A stretch of DNA of 42,216 nt from Streptomyces sp. SBT349 (GCF_001083795.1 NZ_LAVK01000021.1:1-42216), one strand, 5' to 3'. Counted from the first letter of the stretch, positions 8,506 through 17,754 are shown. The notes: generated by a model not told the origin, from the letters alone. Made by a program: numbers and translations.

Positions 8506-9587
8506 GCACCGGACAGGCCATGGGCGCGGCCGAGGCGCTGTCTCCTCGCGAGGCCACACGGGCGATCCTGGTCGATGTGGAGCGGACGATGGAGTCCGTG
8601 CTCGCCGACGAGCGCGCCCGCTGGGCCACCGAGGCGCCTCGGGGGCTCGCGCTCGTGGACACCGTCGGGGCCCTGGTCGCGGCGGGCGGCAAGCGGCTGC
8701 GTCCGGCGTTCTGCGTCAGCGGCTTCCTCAGCGCCGGCGGCGACCCGACCGACCCCCGGCTGCCGAGGCTCGCCGCCGGGCTGGAACTGCTGCACGTGTC
8801 CGCGCTCTTACACGACGACATCCTCGACTGCGCGGACCAGCGCCGGGGGCAGCCGTCGGCGCATGTGCGGCACGAGGCCACGCACCGCGCCGCGGGCTGG
8901 CGCGGCGACCCGCGACGGTACGGCGAGAGCGTGGCCATCCTCGCCGGCGACCTGGCCCTGGTCTACGCCGACCAGGTCGTCGACGCGGCACGGGACGCGG
9001 TTCTGCGGGAGTGGACCATGCTCCGCTCCGAGATGATGGTGGGGCAGTTCCTGGATGTCACGATTGCCGCGGAGTACGACGCCGACCCCGACCGGTCCCG
9101 CTGGGTCGCGGTCTGCAAGTCCGGCAGCTACTCCATCCACCGCCCGCTGAGCATCGGCGCGCAACTGGCGGGCCGCAGCGACCTCGCGGGGGCCTTCCAG
9201 ACGTACGGGGCCGCGCTCGGCGAGGCGTTCCAGCTCCGCGACGACCTCATCGACGCCTTCGGCGACGACGCGGCGGTCGGCAAGCCGACCGGGCTCGACT
9301 TCGAGCAGCAGAAGATGACGCTGCTGCTGGCGCTGGCCATCCGGCGCGACGCGCGGGTGCGGAAGCTGGTGCTGCCGAACGGCGGCGGCCCCGCGGACGG
9401 CGCGGCCGTCGACACGGACGAACTGCGCGGGCTGCTCATCAGCAGCGGCATACGCGACGAGGTGGAAGCGCACATCGACACGCTCGTCGCGGGCGCCGTC
9501 GCCGCGCTGGACGACACCCCGCTCGCCGAGCCGTGGCGGCGCGAACTCACCGCCATGGCACACGAGGTCGCCTATCGCGACCGGTGA
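8502..9587 (+). CDS. Trans-polyprenyl diphosphate synthase
   Basis: A 361-residue all-alpha prenyl elongase that joins IPP to allylic diphosphates to supply the prenyltransferases. It shows GGKRLRP (62-68), the first Asp-rich motif DDILD (105-109) and the second DDLID (247-251). Residues just before the first motif (S-A-L-L-H) are small, so no bulky chain-length block is obvious. Whether it makes GPP, FPP or GGPP cannot be settled here; GPP would fit related pathways. Its ATG overlaps the ispH stop. Leu103, two residues before the DDxxD motif, is a TTA codon (8808-8810), suggesting bldA-dependent translation. Confidence 0.92.
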   Translation: MSTGQAMGAAEALSPREATRAILVDVERTMESVLADERARWATEAPRGLALVDTVGALVAAGGKRLRPAFCVSGFLSAGGDPTDPRLPRLAAGLELLHVSALLHDDILDCADQRRGQPSAHVRHEATHRAAGWRGDPRRYGESVAILAGDLALVYADQVVDAARDAVLREWTMLRSEMMVGQFLDVTIAAEYDADPDRSRWVAVCKSGSYSIHRPLSIGAQLAGRSDLAGAFQTYGAALGEAFQLRDDLIDAFGDDAAVGKPTGLDFEQQKMTLLLALAIRRDARVRKLVLPNGGGPADGAAVDTDELRGLLISSGIRDEVEAHIDTLVAGAVAALDDTPLAEPWRRELTAMAHEVAYRDR

Positions 9588-9666
9588 CCCGCGACCGGTG
9601 ACCCGCGAGCGGCCCATCGGCCCCGCCCACCAGGAGACCGAACTCCCCGAAGCAGAGAGGAACACC

Positions 9667-11589
9667 ATGCGGCAACTCGATGCGATCAAGGGCCCCGACG
9701 ACGTTCGAGACCTCTCCCTCACCGAGGCGGAACAACTGGCCAGCGCCATCCGGGAGTTCCTGGTGGACAAGGTCAGCCGGACGGGAGGTCACCTCGGCCC
9801 GAACCTGGGCGTGGTCGAGCTCACCCTGGCCCTGCACCGGGTCTTCGACTCCCCACGCGACCGGCTGCTGTGGGACACCGGCCACCAGAGCTACGTGCAC
9901 AAGATCCTGACCGGCCGGGCGGGCGCGTTCGACACCCTCCGCCAGCCGGGGGGGCTGTCCGGCTATCCCTCGCGCGCCGAGTCCGAGCACGACGTGATCG
10001 AGAACAGCCACGCCTCGACGGCCCTGTCCTACGCGGACGGCCTGGCGAAGGCGTACGAGGTGCGCGGCGTCACCGACCGCGCGGTGGTCGCGGTGGTCGG
10101 TGACGGCGCGCTGACCGGCGGCATGGCCTGGGAGGCGCTGAACAACATCGCGGCGGCCAGGAACCGCCCCCTGGTCATCGTCGTCAACGACAACGAGCGC
10201 TCCTACGCCCCGACCGCGGGCGGCCTGGCCGAGCACCTGTCCGCGCTGCGCACCGCGCCCGGCTACGAGCGGTTCCTCGCCCGGGTCAAGGACCAGCTGC
10301 CGAACGTCGCGGTCGTGGGCAGCCCGCTCTACGAGATGCTGCACGGCGCCAAGAAGGGGCTGAAGGACCTGCTCGCCCCGCAGGGCATGTTCGAGGACCT
10401 GGGCCTGAAGTACATCGGTCCGGTCGACGGCCACGACCTGCGGGGGCTGGAGACCGCGCTCACCAGTGCCAAGCACTTCGGCGGGCCGGTCATCGTCCAC
10501 TGCATCACCGAGAAGGGGCGCGGCCACGCGCCGGCCGAGCAGGACGACGTGGACCGCCACCACGCCGTGCGCGCCCGGCCCGAGAAGTCGGCGCAGCCGG
10601 CCGCGGGCGCCACCCACCCGTCGTGGACCTCGGTCTTCGGCAAGGAGCTCGCCGAACTGGGCGCCACCCGGCCGGACATCGTGGCCATCACCGCCGCGAT
10701 GCTGGAGCCGGCGGGGCTCGGCGAGTTCTCCCGGCGCTATCCCCAGCGCACCTACGACGTGGGCATCGCGGAGCAGCACGCGGTGACCTCCGCGGCCGGG
10801 CTCGCCCTCGGCGGCGTGCACCCGGTCGTCGCCCTGTACGCGACCTTCCTGAACCGGGGCTTCGACCAGCTCCTGATGGATGTCGCCCTGCACCGGGCGC
10901 CGGTGACCTTCGCCCTGGACCGGGCCGGCGTGACCGGCGACGACGGGGCCTCCCACAACGGCATGTGGGACCTGTCCCTGCTCCAGCTCATTCCCGGCAT
11001 CCGGGTGTCCGCCCCGCGCGACGCCGCCACCCTGCGCCGCGTCCTGGCCGAGGCGGTGGCCGTCGACGACGGACCCACGGTCCTCCGTTACCCCAAGGGC
11101 AGCACCGGGCCCGACATCCCCGCCGTCGGAACGGACGGCGGAATGGACGTGCTCCACCGGCCCGCACGCCAGGACGTGCTGCTGGTGTCGGTCGGTCCCA
11201 TGGCGACGACCTGCCTGGACACGGCGCGGCGGCTGGCCGATCAGGGCCACGGCGTCACCGTCGTGGACCCCCGCTGGGTCACCCCGGTGCCGCAGCGGCT
11301 GCTGGAGCTGGCCCGGGAGCACCGCATGGTCGCCACGGTCGAGGACAACGGGCGCGTGGGCGGCGTTGGTTCCGCGATCCGGCACGCCCTGCACGACCGG
11401 GGCACCTACATCCCGACCCGCGTCTTCGGCGTGGCCCAGCGCTTCCTCGACCATGGCAAGCGAGCCGCCCTGCTCGCCGACAGCGGCCTGACCGCCCGGA
11501 ACATCTCCCAGGTGATCGCCGAGGACCTGCTCGCGCTGGGGGAGGGAGTTCCGGCGATCGCCGGGGTCGACGGCCCCCTCCCGGCATGA
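9667..11589 (+). CDS. dxs: 1-Deoxy-D-xylulose-5-phosphate synthase
   Basis: A thiamine-diphosphate enzyme condensing pyruvate with glyceraldehyde-3-phosphate, the entry and flux-controlling step of the MEP pathway. It has 640 residues, normal length. Motifs are GGHLGPNLG with His42, [10 protein letters not shown], the ThDP/Mg motif [16 protein letters not shown] (145-160), the catalytic Glu in [12 protein letters not shown], and the transketolase C-terminal domain. The ATG at 9667 follows AGAGGA; a longer frame upstream lacks family similarity. It follows the prenyl synthase by 79 nt in the same operon. With ispH and idi it forms a partial, supply-boosting MEP set. Confidence 0.95.
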   Translation: MRQLDAIKGPDDVRDLSLTEAEQLASAIREFLVDKVSRTGGHLGPNLGVVELTLALHRVFDSPRDRLLWDTGHQSYVHKILTGRAGAFDTLRQPGGLSGYPSRAESEHDVIENSHASTALSYADGLAKAYEVRGVTDRAVVAVVGDGALTGGMAWEALNNIAAARNRPLVIVVNDNERSYAPTAGGLAEHLSALRTAPGYERFLARVKDQLPNVAVVGSPLYEMLHGAKKGLKDLLAPQGMFEDLGLKYIGPVDGHDLRGLETALTSAKHFGGPVIVHCITEKGRGHAPAEQDDVDRHHAVRARPEKSAQPAAGATHPSWTSVFGKELAELGATRPDIVAITAAMLEPAGLGEFSRRYPQRTYDVGIAEQHAVTSAAGLALGGVHPVVALYATFLNRGFDQLLMDVALHRAPVTFALDRAGVTGDDGASHNGMWDLSLLQLIPGIRVSAPRDAATLRRVLAEAVAVDDGPTVLRYPKGSTGPDIPAVGTDGGMDVLHRPARQDVLLVSVGPMATTCLDTARRLADQGHGVTVVDPRWVTPVPQRLLELAREHRMVATVEDNGRVGGVGSAIRHALHDRGTYIPTRVFGVAQRFLDHGKRAALLADSGLTARNISQVIAEDLLALGEGVPAIAGVDGPLPA

Positions 11590-11687
11590 GCCGCACATTC
11601 GCGGGTGGTTGCAACCCCTCTGCCGGAACGGCTCCCTCCCGGGGCCGGCGCCGTGCCGAGGGGCCCCCGGGGCGCGACAAGGCGACC

Positions 11688-11745
11688 TTGACAACCTGCG
11701 GTGAAGAATCTATACACATAATAGTCCCCTGAGTGTGCCCGCATG
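11688..11745 (+). promoter_or_regulatory. Conserved cluster promoter module, copy 2 (prenyltransferase 1)
   Basis: TTGACA at 11688-11693, a 17-nt spacer ending GTGAAGAATC, then TATACACATAAT at 11711-11722. The conserved tail CCCCTGAGTGTGCCCGC leads to an ATG at 11743. This is the most diverged of the four clear copies, but it keeps GCGACC ahead of the -35 box as in copy 1. It lies about 270 nt upstream of the prenyltransferase 1 start. Confidence 0.75.
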
Positions 11746-11963
11746 GCCGTAGTCCCGTCCCGGGCAACTCCGTTATGTGCTCGGTGCGGAAACGTTGCCC
11801 ATCGCAATCGCCATGGTCTCGTGCACCGCTGCCGTGCTGCTGGATCGACCGGCGCCCATTCCCCTGCGCACTCCCCACGAAAGAGCGGCTCTGCCGCTCG
11901 CCGGTGTGCTGAAACGACGTGTCCTCATTCAAACAGACGCCAAGATTGACGCTTGGAGGAAGA
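11723..11963 (+). other. 5' leader of prenyltransferase 1
   Basis: About 240 nt with a possible leader ORF (MAVVPSRATP..., 68 codons, 11743-11949) starting at the same place relative to the promoter as in the other copies, with TGAG 9 nt upstream. The leader ends with the strong ribosome site CTTGGAGGAAGA before ATG 11964, a sequence shared with prenyltransferases 2 and 3 and methyltransferase 2. No other gene is seen. Confidence 0.45.
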
Positions 11964-12860
11964 ATGTCGGGAACTGATGAGTTGGCGGATCTCTACTCGG
12001 CCATTGAAGAATCAGCTGGGCTGCTGGATGTGGCCTGCTCGCGTGACAAGGTCTGGCCCATCCTGTCCGCGTACGACGTGATCCAGCAGGACATCATCGC
12101 GTTCAGGGTGGCGACTGATACGCGCAATGCGGGGGACTTCAACTGCCGCTTCTCGCTTCACAAGGGTGTCGACCCGTACGCCGTCGCGCTGTCGGAGGGG
12201 CTCATGAAGGGGACCGACCACCCGGTCGGCTCCCTCCTCTCGGACATCGACGAGCACTGCCAGGTCGACAGCACCGGTGTCGACTTCGGCGTCGTCGGCG
12301 GATTCAAGAAGATCTGGGTGTACTTTCCCGACGACGACTTCCCCACGATGTCGCGGCTGATCGACCTCCCGTCGATGCCCCGGAGCCTGGCCGAGAACGC
12401 CAGCCTTTTCGCCCGCCACGGCATGGGCGAGAGGGTGGACGTGATCGGGATCGACTACCAGGACAAGACGGTGAATCTGTATTTCCCGGAGTCACCCGAA
12501 CCGGAGACCATCCTGGCGATGCACCGGGAAATCGGGCTGCCCGAGCCGAGCGAGCCGCTGCTCAAGCTCTGCGAGCTGGCGTTCGGGACTTATACCACCC
12601 TGACCTGGGATTCCCCGCGGGTCGAGCGGATCTCCTTCGGCCTGAAGGCCCAGGATCCGATGGCACTTCCCGTTGATCTCGGTCCGAAGATCGCCAAGTT
12701 CCTGGAGAGCATGCGGTACGGCAACGACGATCCGAAGAACGTCTATGCCGCCATGACGTCGACCGGCGAGGAGTACCTCAAACTCCAGTCGTACTACCGG
12801 TGGCAGCCCCGCGGTCGCCGCGCGGGTCGTGGATATCCCAAAACCCGGTCCGCGAACTGA
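11964..12860 (+). CDS. ABBA aromatic prenyltransferase 1 (NphB/Fnq26/Fur7-like)
   Basis: A soluble 298-residue PT-barrel enzyme that alkylates an aromatic or quinone acceptor with a prenyl diphosphate. Similarity to NphB runs the whole length: YSAIEESAGLLDVACSRDKVW, GGFKKIWVYFP, DLPSMPRSLAENASLFARHG, IDYQDKTVNLYF, TLTWDS and the C-terminal LQSYYRW. The Mg-binding Asp of NphB (Asp62) aligns with Asn60 here (AGDFNCRFS), so Mg-independent activity like Fnq26 is plausible. The C-terminus ends in a basic tail (PRGRRAGRGYPKTRSAN). It has its own promoter copy 2 and is followed by idi. Confidence 0.92.
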   Translation: MSGTDELADLYSAIEESAGLLDVACSRDKVWPILSAYDVIQQDIIAFRVATDTRNAGDFNCRFSLHKGVDPYAVALSEGLMKGTDHPVGSLLSDIDEHCQVDSTGVDFGVVGGFKKIWVYFPDDDFPTMSRLIDLPSMPRSLAENASLFARHGMGERVDVIGIDYQDKTVNLYFPESPEPETILAMHREIGLPEPSEPLLKLCELAFGTYTTLTWDSPRVERISFGLKAQDPMALPVDLGPKIAKFLESMRYGNDDPKNVYAAMTSTGEEYLKLQSYYRWQPRGRRAGRGYPKTRSAN

Positions 12861-12976
12861 GGTCCCTGTGCGGGCCACCGCGTTCACGTCGACACGCGGA
12901 GGCTTATTCGGATCGGGTACGCGGCCGGATGCCGGCGTGCCCGGTGGTATTCCTCACGGGAGGTAGGTGACCGGCC

Positions 12977-13549
12977 ATGGTTCCTCGTGAATCGCAGCTG
13001 GTGGAGCTCGTCGATGTGGATGGCACCGCCGTCGGTTCGTGCACGGTCGCCGAGGCGCACGCCGCACCCGGTCGGCTGCACCGGGCGTTCTCGGTGATGA
13101 TCCTGGACGAGCTGGGCCGCGTCCTGGTGCAGCGGCGGGCCGTGGAGAAGACGCGGTTCGCGCTGCGTTGGGCCAACGCCTGCTGTGGCCATCCCGCCCC
13201 GGGGGAGACGCTGTTCGGCGCCGCCGCCCAGCGGCTGGTCGAGGAGATCGGGGTGAAGAACGTCACGCTGGGCGACGCCGGCGTGTATCTGTACCGGGCC
13301 GAGGACCCGCGGACGGGCCGGGTGGAGCACGAGTTCGACCATGTCGTGGTCGGCCGGGTGCCCGTGGACTCGCCCCTGGACGTGGACCCGGCCGAGGTGG
13401 CCGACGTCCGCTGGGTGGCGCCGGACCGGCTGCGCGCGGACGTGGCGGAGAACCCGGACCGGTTCGCCCCCTGGCTGGGCGGCGTGATCGCGGTGGCCAC
13501 CGAGGCGGCCGGCCGGCTGCCGGAGGCCGCCGGGCTCGCCCTTCCGTAG
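12977..13549 (+). CDS. idi: Isopentenyl-diphosphate delta-isomerase, type I
   Basis: A Nudix-fold enzyme interconverting IPP and DMAPP and thus balancing the starter for prenyl chain synthesis. It has 190 residues, normal length. Catalytic Cys70 lies in ANACCGHP and the catalytic Glu119 in VEHEFDHV. Metal-site histidines occur in AEAHAA (His28), RLHRAFS (His35) and CGHP (His72). The Nudix segment AAAQRLVEEIGV is present. The start follows GGGAGGTAGGTGA. It lies 116 nt after prenyltransferase 1 and ends before a small hairpin, so it closes the isoprenoid-supply group. Confidence 0.95.
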   Translation: MVPRESQLVELVDVDGTAVGSCTVAEAHAAPGRLHRAFSVMILDELGRVLVQRRAVEKTRFALRWANACCGHPAPGETLFGAAAQRLVEEIGVKNVTLGDAGVYLYRAEDPRTGRVEHEFDHVVVGRVPVDSPLDVDPAEVADVRWVAPDRLRADVAENPDRFAPWLGGVIAVATEAAGRLPEAAGLALP

Positions 13550-13681
13550 GCCGGTGAGGCCGTGTTCGTCGCGGCCGGTCCCCGGCCGAGTCCCGGTCCC
13601 GGTCCCGAGCAGTTCCGGGCCCGGGACGGGCTGAGACGCGTCTGCTCCGTGCGGACGCCGTTCGGCCTGCCCGTCGTGTGT

Positions 13682-13704
13682 GCCGACGCCGTCCTGGCGT
13701 CGGC
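13682..13704 (+). terminator. Possible hairpin terminator after idi
   Basis: A perfect 9-bp stem (GCCGACGCC / GGCGTCGGC) with a 5-nt loop, followed by GTTGTGTT. It lies about 130 nt after the idi stop and before the ribosome site of the ANL enzyme. Confidence 0.5.
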
Positions 13705-13784
13705 GTTGTGTTCATGTCCTCGCGCACTGCCGGGCGGGTGACAGTCCGTGTGTCCATCGAATCACCGCAGAGGAGGCAGTCTCG

Positions 13785-15371
13785 ATGAAGGGCTCCACGG
13801 TCTACAAGTCGATACGAGAGGGCGGTCTTTATCTCGGCATGCTGCCGGAGAAGGCCGCGGCCATCAACAGCTCGACGCCGATCACTCTCGACCACGATCT
13901 GGACGTCCTGCCCGATGTGGGGCGGCGCCTGACGGTGGCCGAGCTCGCCGGGCATGTGGACGATCTGGCGGGCCGGTTGTGGGCGGCCGGGGTCCGGCCG
14001 GGCGAGCACATCGTCATCCACAAGTCCGCCAACTCCGACGTCTGGGTGCTCGCGACCGCGGCGGGGCGCATCGGGGCGGTGCCCGTGATGCTCTCGCCCG
14101 CCCTGGACGCCGCGACCGTCGGCGCCCTGCTCAACCGGCTGGACCAGCCGAACCTCCTCACCGACGTGCGCAAGCTCGACGCGCTGGCCGAGGTGCCGGT
14201 GGCCGACCTCGCCCAGCGGGTGATCGTCGTGGCCGGAAGCAGGTCGGGCGCGGTGTCGCTCGGTGAGCTCGCCGGGTCGCCGCGGGTGGAGCCGGTGCTC
14301 GGGGCGCAGGACGATCCCGCGATGATCACCCACACCTCCGGCACCACCGGGCTGCCCAAGCTGGTCGTGCACACGCCGCGGACCATGGGCGAGCGGCTCA
14401 CGCCGCAGTGGCGGCTGCTGTCGCTGATGCGGAAGCGGGAGACCGTCGCCATCCACATCTCCTTCGTGCACTCGCGGATGTTCGCGGCGATGGCCCTGGC
14501 GCTGCTCAAGGAGATGCCGGTCCTGCTCATGAACGAGTCCGATCCCGAGGAGGTCGCCGGGCTGTTCCTGGAGAACCGGCCGGGCTTCATCGAGGCGCTG
14601 CCCAACTCGCTGATGGAGTGGGAGGGACTCGCCGACGACCCGCGGAAGCCGTTCGCGTCGGTCAAGTACTTCAGCAGCACCTTCGACGCGATCCACCCCA
14701 GGACGATGAGCCGGCTGGTCAAGTCCTCCGAGCGGCGGGGGGCGCTGTTCTTCCAGATCTACGGGCAGAGCGAGGTCGGCCCGGCGGTCGGCAGGGCCTA
14801 CTTCCGCAGGTCCGCCCACCGGGCCAACGGGCGCTGCGTGGGCTGGGTCATGCCGAAGGGCTGCGCGAAGGTCCGGGTGGTGAGCCGGGACGGCAAGCGG
14901 CCCTCGGAGAAGAACCCCGGCTTCATAGAGGTCGCCTGGGACGGCCTGGCGCAGACGTACTTCGCCGAGCAGGACCGTTACGACGAGAACCGGTTCGGCG
15001 ACTGGTGGCGGACCGGGGACGTCGGCTACCGCACCAAGCTCGGCTGCCTGCACATGCTCGACCGCGAGGTGGACATGATCGCGGGGGTGCGCAGTTCCCT
15101 GGAGGTCGAGGACCTCGTGCTGGGCAAGATGGAGGAGCTCAGCGAGCTCGTCGTGGTGCTCGGCCCCAACTCCGAGCCGGTCCCGGTGATCTGCACCCAC
15201 GACGACCGGCCGCTGGACCGGGACCGCTGGCGCGCGGCCGTCGCCGACTTCCCGCAGCTGGCCGACCCGGTCCAGATACCCCAGGCCGAACTGCCCCGCA
15301 CCGCCACCCTGAAGGTTCAGCGCATCGCACTTTCCCACCGGCTCAAGGAACTGCTCGACGACCGGGCCTGA
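13785..15371 (+). CDS. ANL-superfamily adenylate-forming enzyme (Fur5-like AMP-binding protein)
   Basis: A protein of 528 residues with adenylation motifs: A3 THTSGTTGLPK (182-192), A5 IYGQSE (325-330), A7 WRTGDVGY (408-415), A8 DREVDMIAGVRS and A10 PRTATLKVQR with the adenylation Lys510. It would activate a substrate with ATP. No carboxylic acid substrate or carrier protein is evident nearby. Related meroterpenoid clusters (furaquinocin) carry a similar stand-alone enzyme, and ANL enzymes such as CreM use ATP and nitrite for diazotisation of aryl amines. A role in diazotising or removing the ring amino group set by the DegT enzyme is therefore a reasonable inference. A conventional CoA ligase role is not excluded. 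The ATG at 13785 follows AGAGGAGG. Confidence 0.85.
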   Translation: MKGSTVYKSIREGGLYLGMLPEKAAAINSSTPITLDHDLDVLPDVGRRLTVAELAGHVDDLAGRLWAAGVRPGEHIVIHKSANSDVWVLATAAGRIGAVPVMLSPALDAATVGALLNRLDQPNLLTDVRKLDALAEVPVADLAQRVIVVAGSRSGAVSLGELAGSPRVEPVLGAQDDPAMITHTSGTTGLPKLVVHTPRTMGERLTPQWRLLSLMRKRETVAIHISFVHSRMFAAMALALLKEMPVLLMNESDPEEVAGLFLENRPGFIEALPNSLMEWEGLADDPRKPFASVKYFSSTFDAIHPRTMSRLVKSSERRGALFFQIYGQSEVGPAVGRAYFRRSAHRANGRCVGWVMPKGCAKVRVVSRDGKRPSEKNPGFIEVAWDGLAQTYFAEQDRYDENRFGDWWRTGDVGYRTKLGCLHMLDREVDMIAGVRSSLEVEDLVLGKMEELSELVVVLGPNSEPVPVICTHDDRPLDRDRWRAAVADFPQLADPVQIPQAELPRTATLKVQRIALSHRLKELLDDRA

Positions 15372-15430
15372 CCAGGCATCAACCGATCGCCGCGGCGGTG
15401 GGGACAACCAACTCGAAAGGGATCATTGCA

Positions 15431-16504
15431 ATGACTCCGGAAGCCACGCTCGGGCGTTTTCGTGAATACATGGTGGGGCCGGCGCGGTTCATGACCCTCC
15501 TGTCCTGCTTCGAGCTCGGCATCGTCGACGCGCTCAGGGAGAAGCCCGGCATGACCGCGGCCGAGCTCGGCGCCGCGGTGGGCGCGAAGCCGGACGCGGT
15601 GGAGCAGCTCCTGTTCCTGCTGGTCAAGGAGGGCTTCGTCTCGCACGACGAGGGTTCCGGCGCCTACGCCCTGGACGCGCTCGCGGGCGTTCCCGAGGGC
15701 GATCTGCGACGGGCGCTCACCTACATGAACATGATCAAGGTGGTCGCGCTCAGGCAGTTGTTCTACCTGACCGAGAGTGTGAAGACCGGCTCGCTCGTCG
15801 GGCTCAAGGAGCTCTACGGGGTGTCCGAGGGAACCCTCTACGGTGCCGTGGCGGAGCACAAGGACCTGCGTGAGTCCTGGGCGACGCTGATGGACAATGT
15901 CACCGCCCGTATCGATCCCTGGTTCTTCGGCAACATCGACATCCCGGCCGGCACGCGGGTCCTGGACCTCGCCGGGAACACCGGCCTGGGTGCGATCCAC
16001 ACGTACCAGATGAAGGAGTCCCCCGGGCTCCGGGTGACGACCTTCGACCTGCCGGAGAAGGAGAAGGAGTGCCTGGAGAACTTCCGGGCGCACGGTGTGG
16101 ACGAGCACTGCTCGTTCATCGGCGGCAATGTCTTCGACGAAATCCCCAAGGGCTTCGACACCGTGCTGATCAAGCACTTCCTGGACATGTTCGACAAGGA
16201 CGACGTGTTCCGGATCCTCCAGGGTGTCAACAAGTCGCTTGAGGTCGGCGGGCAGGTCAACGTGATGGTTCCGGTGTATCCGGAGAACATCCAGGACACC
16301 GACAACTACAACGTCGACTTCTTCCCCGCCTTCTTCATCGGCTGCACCATGGCCCAGGGCGGACCGCAGAAACTCTCGACCTACCGCGCCTGGCTCGAGG
16401 AATGCGGATTCACGGTCACCAAGACCATCACCAAGGACGCCGCCGAGATACCCCAGGACGTCATTCCCATTCCGGCCATCCTGACGGCGACAAAGACTGC
16501 CTGA
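15431..16504 (+). CDS. SAM-dependent O-methyltransferase (plant-type OMT family)
   Basis: A protein of 357 residues with an N-terminal winged-helix dimerisation domain (FMTLLSCFELGIVDAL, MTAAELGAAVG) and a C-terminal Rossmann domain (RVLDLAGNTGLG 176-187, FDLP 205-208). The general-base position of this family is His249 (LIKHFLDMFD). The usual glycine-rich loop DxGGGxG is changed to DLAGNTG. It probably methylates a phenolic hydroxyl or a ring position of the naphthoquinone; family relatives in this pathway type act on aminoflaviolin-like substrates. It starts 60 nt after the ANL gene with AAAGGGA upstream, so the two are likely co-transcribed. Confidence 0.85.
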   Translation: MTPEATLGRFREYMVGPARFMTLLSCFELGIVDALREKPGMTAAELGAAVGAKPDAVEQLLFLLVKEGFVSHDEGSGAYALDALAGVPEGDLRRALTYMNMIKVVALRQLFYLTESVKTGSLVGLKELYGVSEGTLYGAVAEHKDLRESWATLMDNVTARIDPWFFGNIDIPAGTRVLDLAGNTGLGAIHTYQMKESPGLRVTTFDLPEKEKECLENFRAHGVDEHCSFIGGNVFDEIPKGFDTVLIKHFLDMFDKDDVFRILQGVNKSLEVGGQVNVMVPVYPENIQDTDNYNVDFFPAFFIGCTMAQGGPQKLSTYRAWLEECGFTVTKTITKDAAEIPQDVIPIPAILTATKTA

Positions 16505-16857
16505 CCCACCGGGCCCGGCTGCCGTGACGGCCGACTCATCGCCGAGACGGCGTGAACGAGCGGCGGCCGGGGTGGTGATGACCAAGGCGGCGCAGAATCT
16601 TCACATGTGACCACAATGCCGGGGCGGGGCCTCTCCGGGGTGCCCCCGGCGAACACCATGGCTCGTTGAGCCGGACATTCAGCTCTTCTCTGATCAGGTG
16701 GCTGAATAGCGGAAGTTGGCGATGAATCGTCATGCGCCGGACCGTGCCGGGTCCGGAATGCGCGGGGGGGCATCGCGGGTTTGGCGGAGGGGAAGATCAG
16801 GGAATATGGATCGCGGGATTCCCTGTTGTAAGTAAGCCCTCAACACTCGGAGGAAAA
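16505..16857 (+). other. Intergenic leader of methyltransferase 2 with degenerate promoter copy
   Basis: About 350 nt without a gene. GCGGCGCAGAATCTTCACAT at 16587-16606 resembles the GAAGAATCTATACA core of the four promoter modules, but no good -35 box is present. Around 16690, CTCTGATCAGGTGGCTGAA closely matches part of the prenyltransferase 2 leader (CTCTGATCAGGTTGCCGAA, about 20646-20664). It ends with the shared ribosome site CTCGGAGGAAAA. The leader therefore seems related by descent to the prenyltransferase leaders. Confidence 0.45.
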
Positions 16858-17754
16858 ATGTCCGGAACCACTGAGGTTGAAAAGACCGATCCGGGGAACG
16901 CGCCGTCGACGGCGTCTGCCGATCGAGCTCTGCAACGGGAGGCGGTCGCCGCGCTCTACGATGCGAAGACGCGTGACGGCGACGCCCTGAATGCTCGCCT
17001 GGCGTCAGGCGACCTGTTGTTCTTCAACCACAATGGAGTGGTCGATCCGAAGCGGGGGCGCAATGTCGACGAGCCGCTCGACGAGGCGGCCCGTCTGCAA
17101 CTGCTGCACGAGCTCGAAATCGACCTCGTCGCGGTCGGTCTCGACCATCTCGGCCCTCTCGGGCCGTCGGCGCTCGTGCTCGACTCCGGATGCGGCGCGG
17201 GCGGCGGTGGCCTCTCGATCAACCGGCGATTCGGCTGCGGCGTCGAGGGCTTCACGCTGTCGACCGAGCAGGCGCGCTTCGGCAATGCCGCCGCCACGAT
17301 CCTGCATGTCGACGACCGTGTCCGCTTCGACACCGCGGACCTGCGTGAGAAGCCCTTCGAGCCGGCGCGCTACGACGCGGTCTGGGCCTGCGAGAGCACG
17401 GAGCACTTCGAGGACCTGCCCGCGCTGTTCTCGCGTTTCCGCGCGGCGTTGAAGCCGGGCGGTCGCGTCGTGGTCATCGCGTGGTGCGCCGGCGAGGGCG
17501 AGGAGGCCGAGCGGCTCAAGGCTCAGATCGACGAGCACTATCTGACCCTGATCCACACGCCGGCCGCCTACCGGGACGCGATCCGGGAGGCGAAGATGAC
17601 GCTTGTCGATCATGTCGACCTGACCGACATGACGACGCCGTACTGGCGTCTGCGTGAGCGTTCCGAGCACGCGACCGGCAGCGAGCGGTTCATGGGAGAC
17701 GGTTACGCGCAGCGGCTGACGACCTACGAGCTGTTCGCGTTCGAAGCGGCGTGA
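16858..17754 (+). CDS. Geranyl-diphosphate C-methyltransferase-like SAM methyltransferase
   Basis: A protein of 298 residues with SAM motif I LVLDSGCGAGGGG (106-116 region). It matches, segment by segment, the family of geranyl diphosphate 2-C-methyltransferase (2-methylisoborneol pathway): NARLASGDLLFFNHNG, NRRFGCGVEGFTLS.EQARFGN, WACESTEHF, LKPGGRVVVIAWC, QIDEHYLTLIHT and VDLTDMTTPYWRLRE. The known family methylates a prenyl double bond; TleD of teleocidin biosynthesis, which methylates a geranyl side chain and triggers its cyclisation, is a functional precedent. Here it may methylate GPP/DMAPP or the attached prenyl chain (inference). A strong terminator follows. The conserved ribosome site CGGAGGAAAA precedes the ATG. 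Confidence 0.85.
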   Translation: MSGTTEVEKTDPGNAPSTASADRALQREAVAALYDAKTRDGDALNARLASGDLLFFNHNGVVDPKRGRNVDEPLDEAARLQLLHELEIDLVAVGLDHLGPLGPSALVLDSGCGAGGGGLSINRRFGCGVEGFTLSTEQARFGNAAATILHVDDRVRFDTADLREKPFEPARYDAVWACESTEHFEDLPALFSRFRAALKPGGRVVVIAWCAGEGEEAERLKAQIDEHYLTLIHTPAAYRDAIREAKMTLVDHVDLTDMTTPYWRLRERSEHATGSERFMGDGYAQRLTTYELFAFEAA

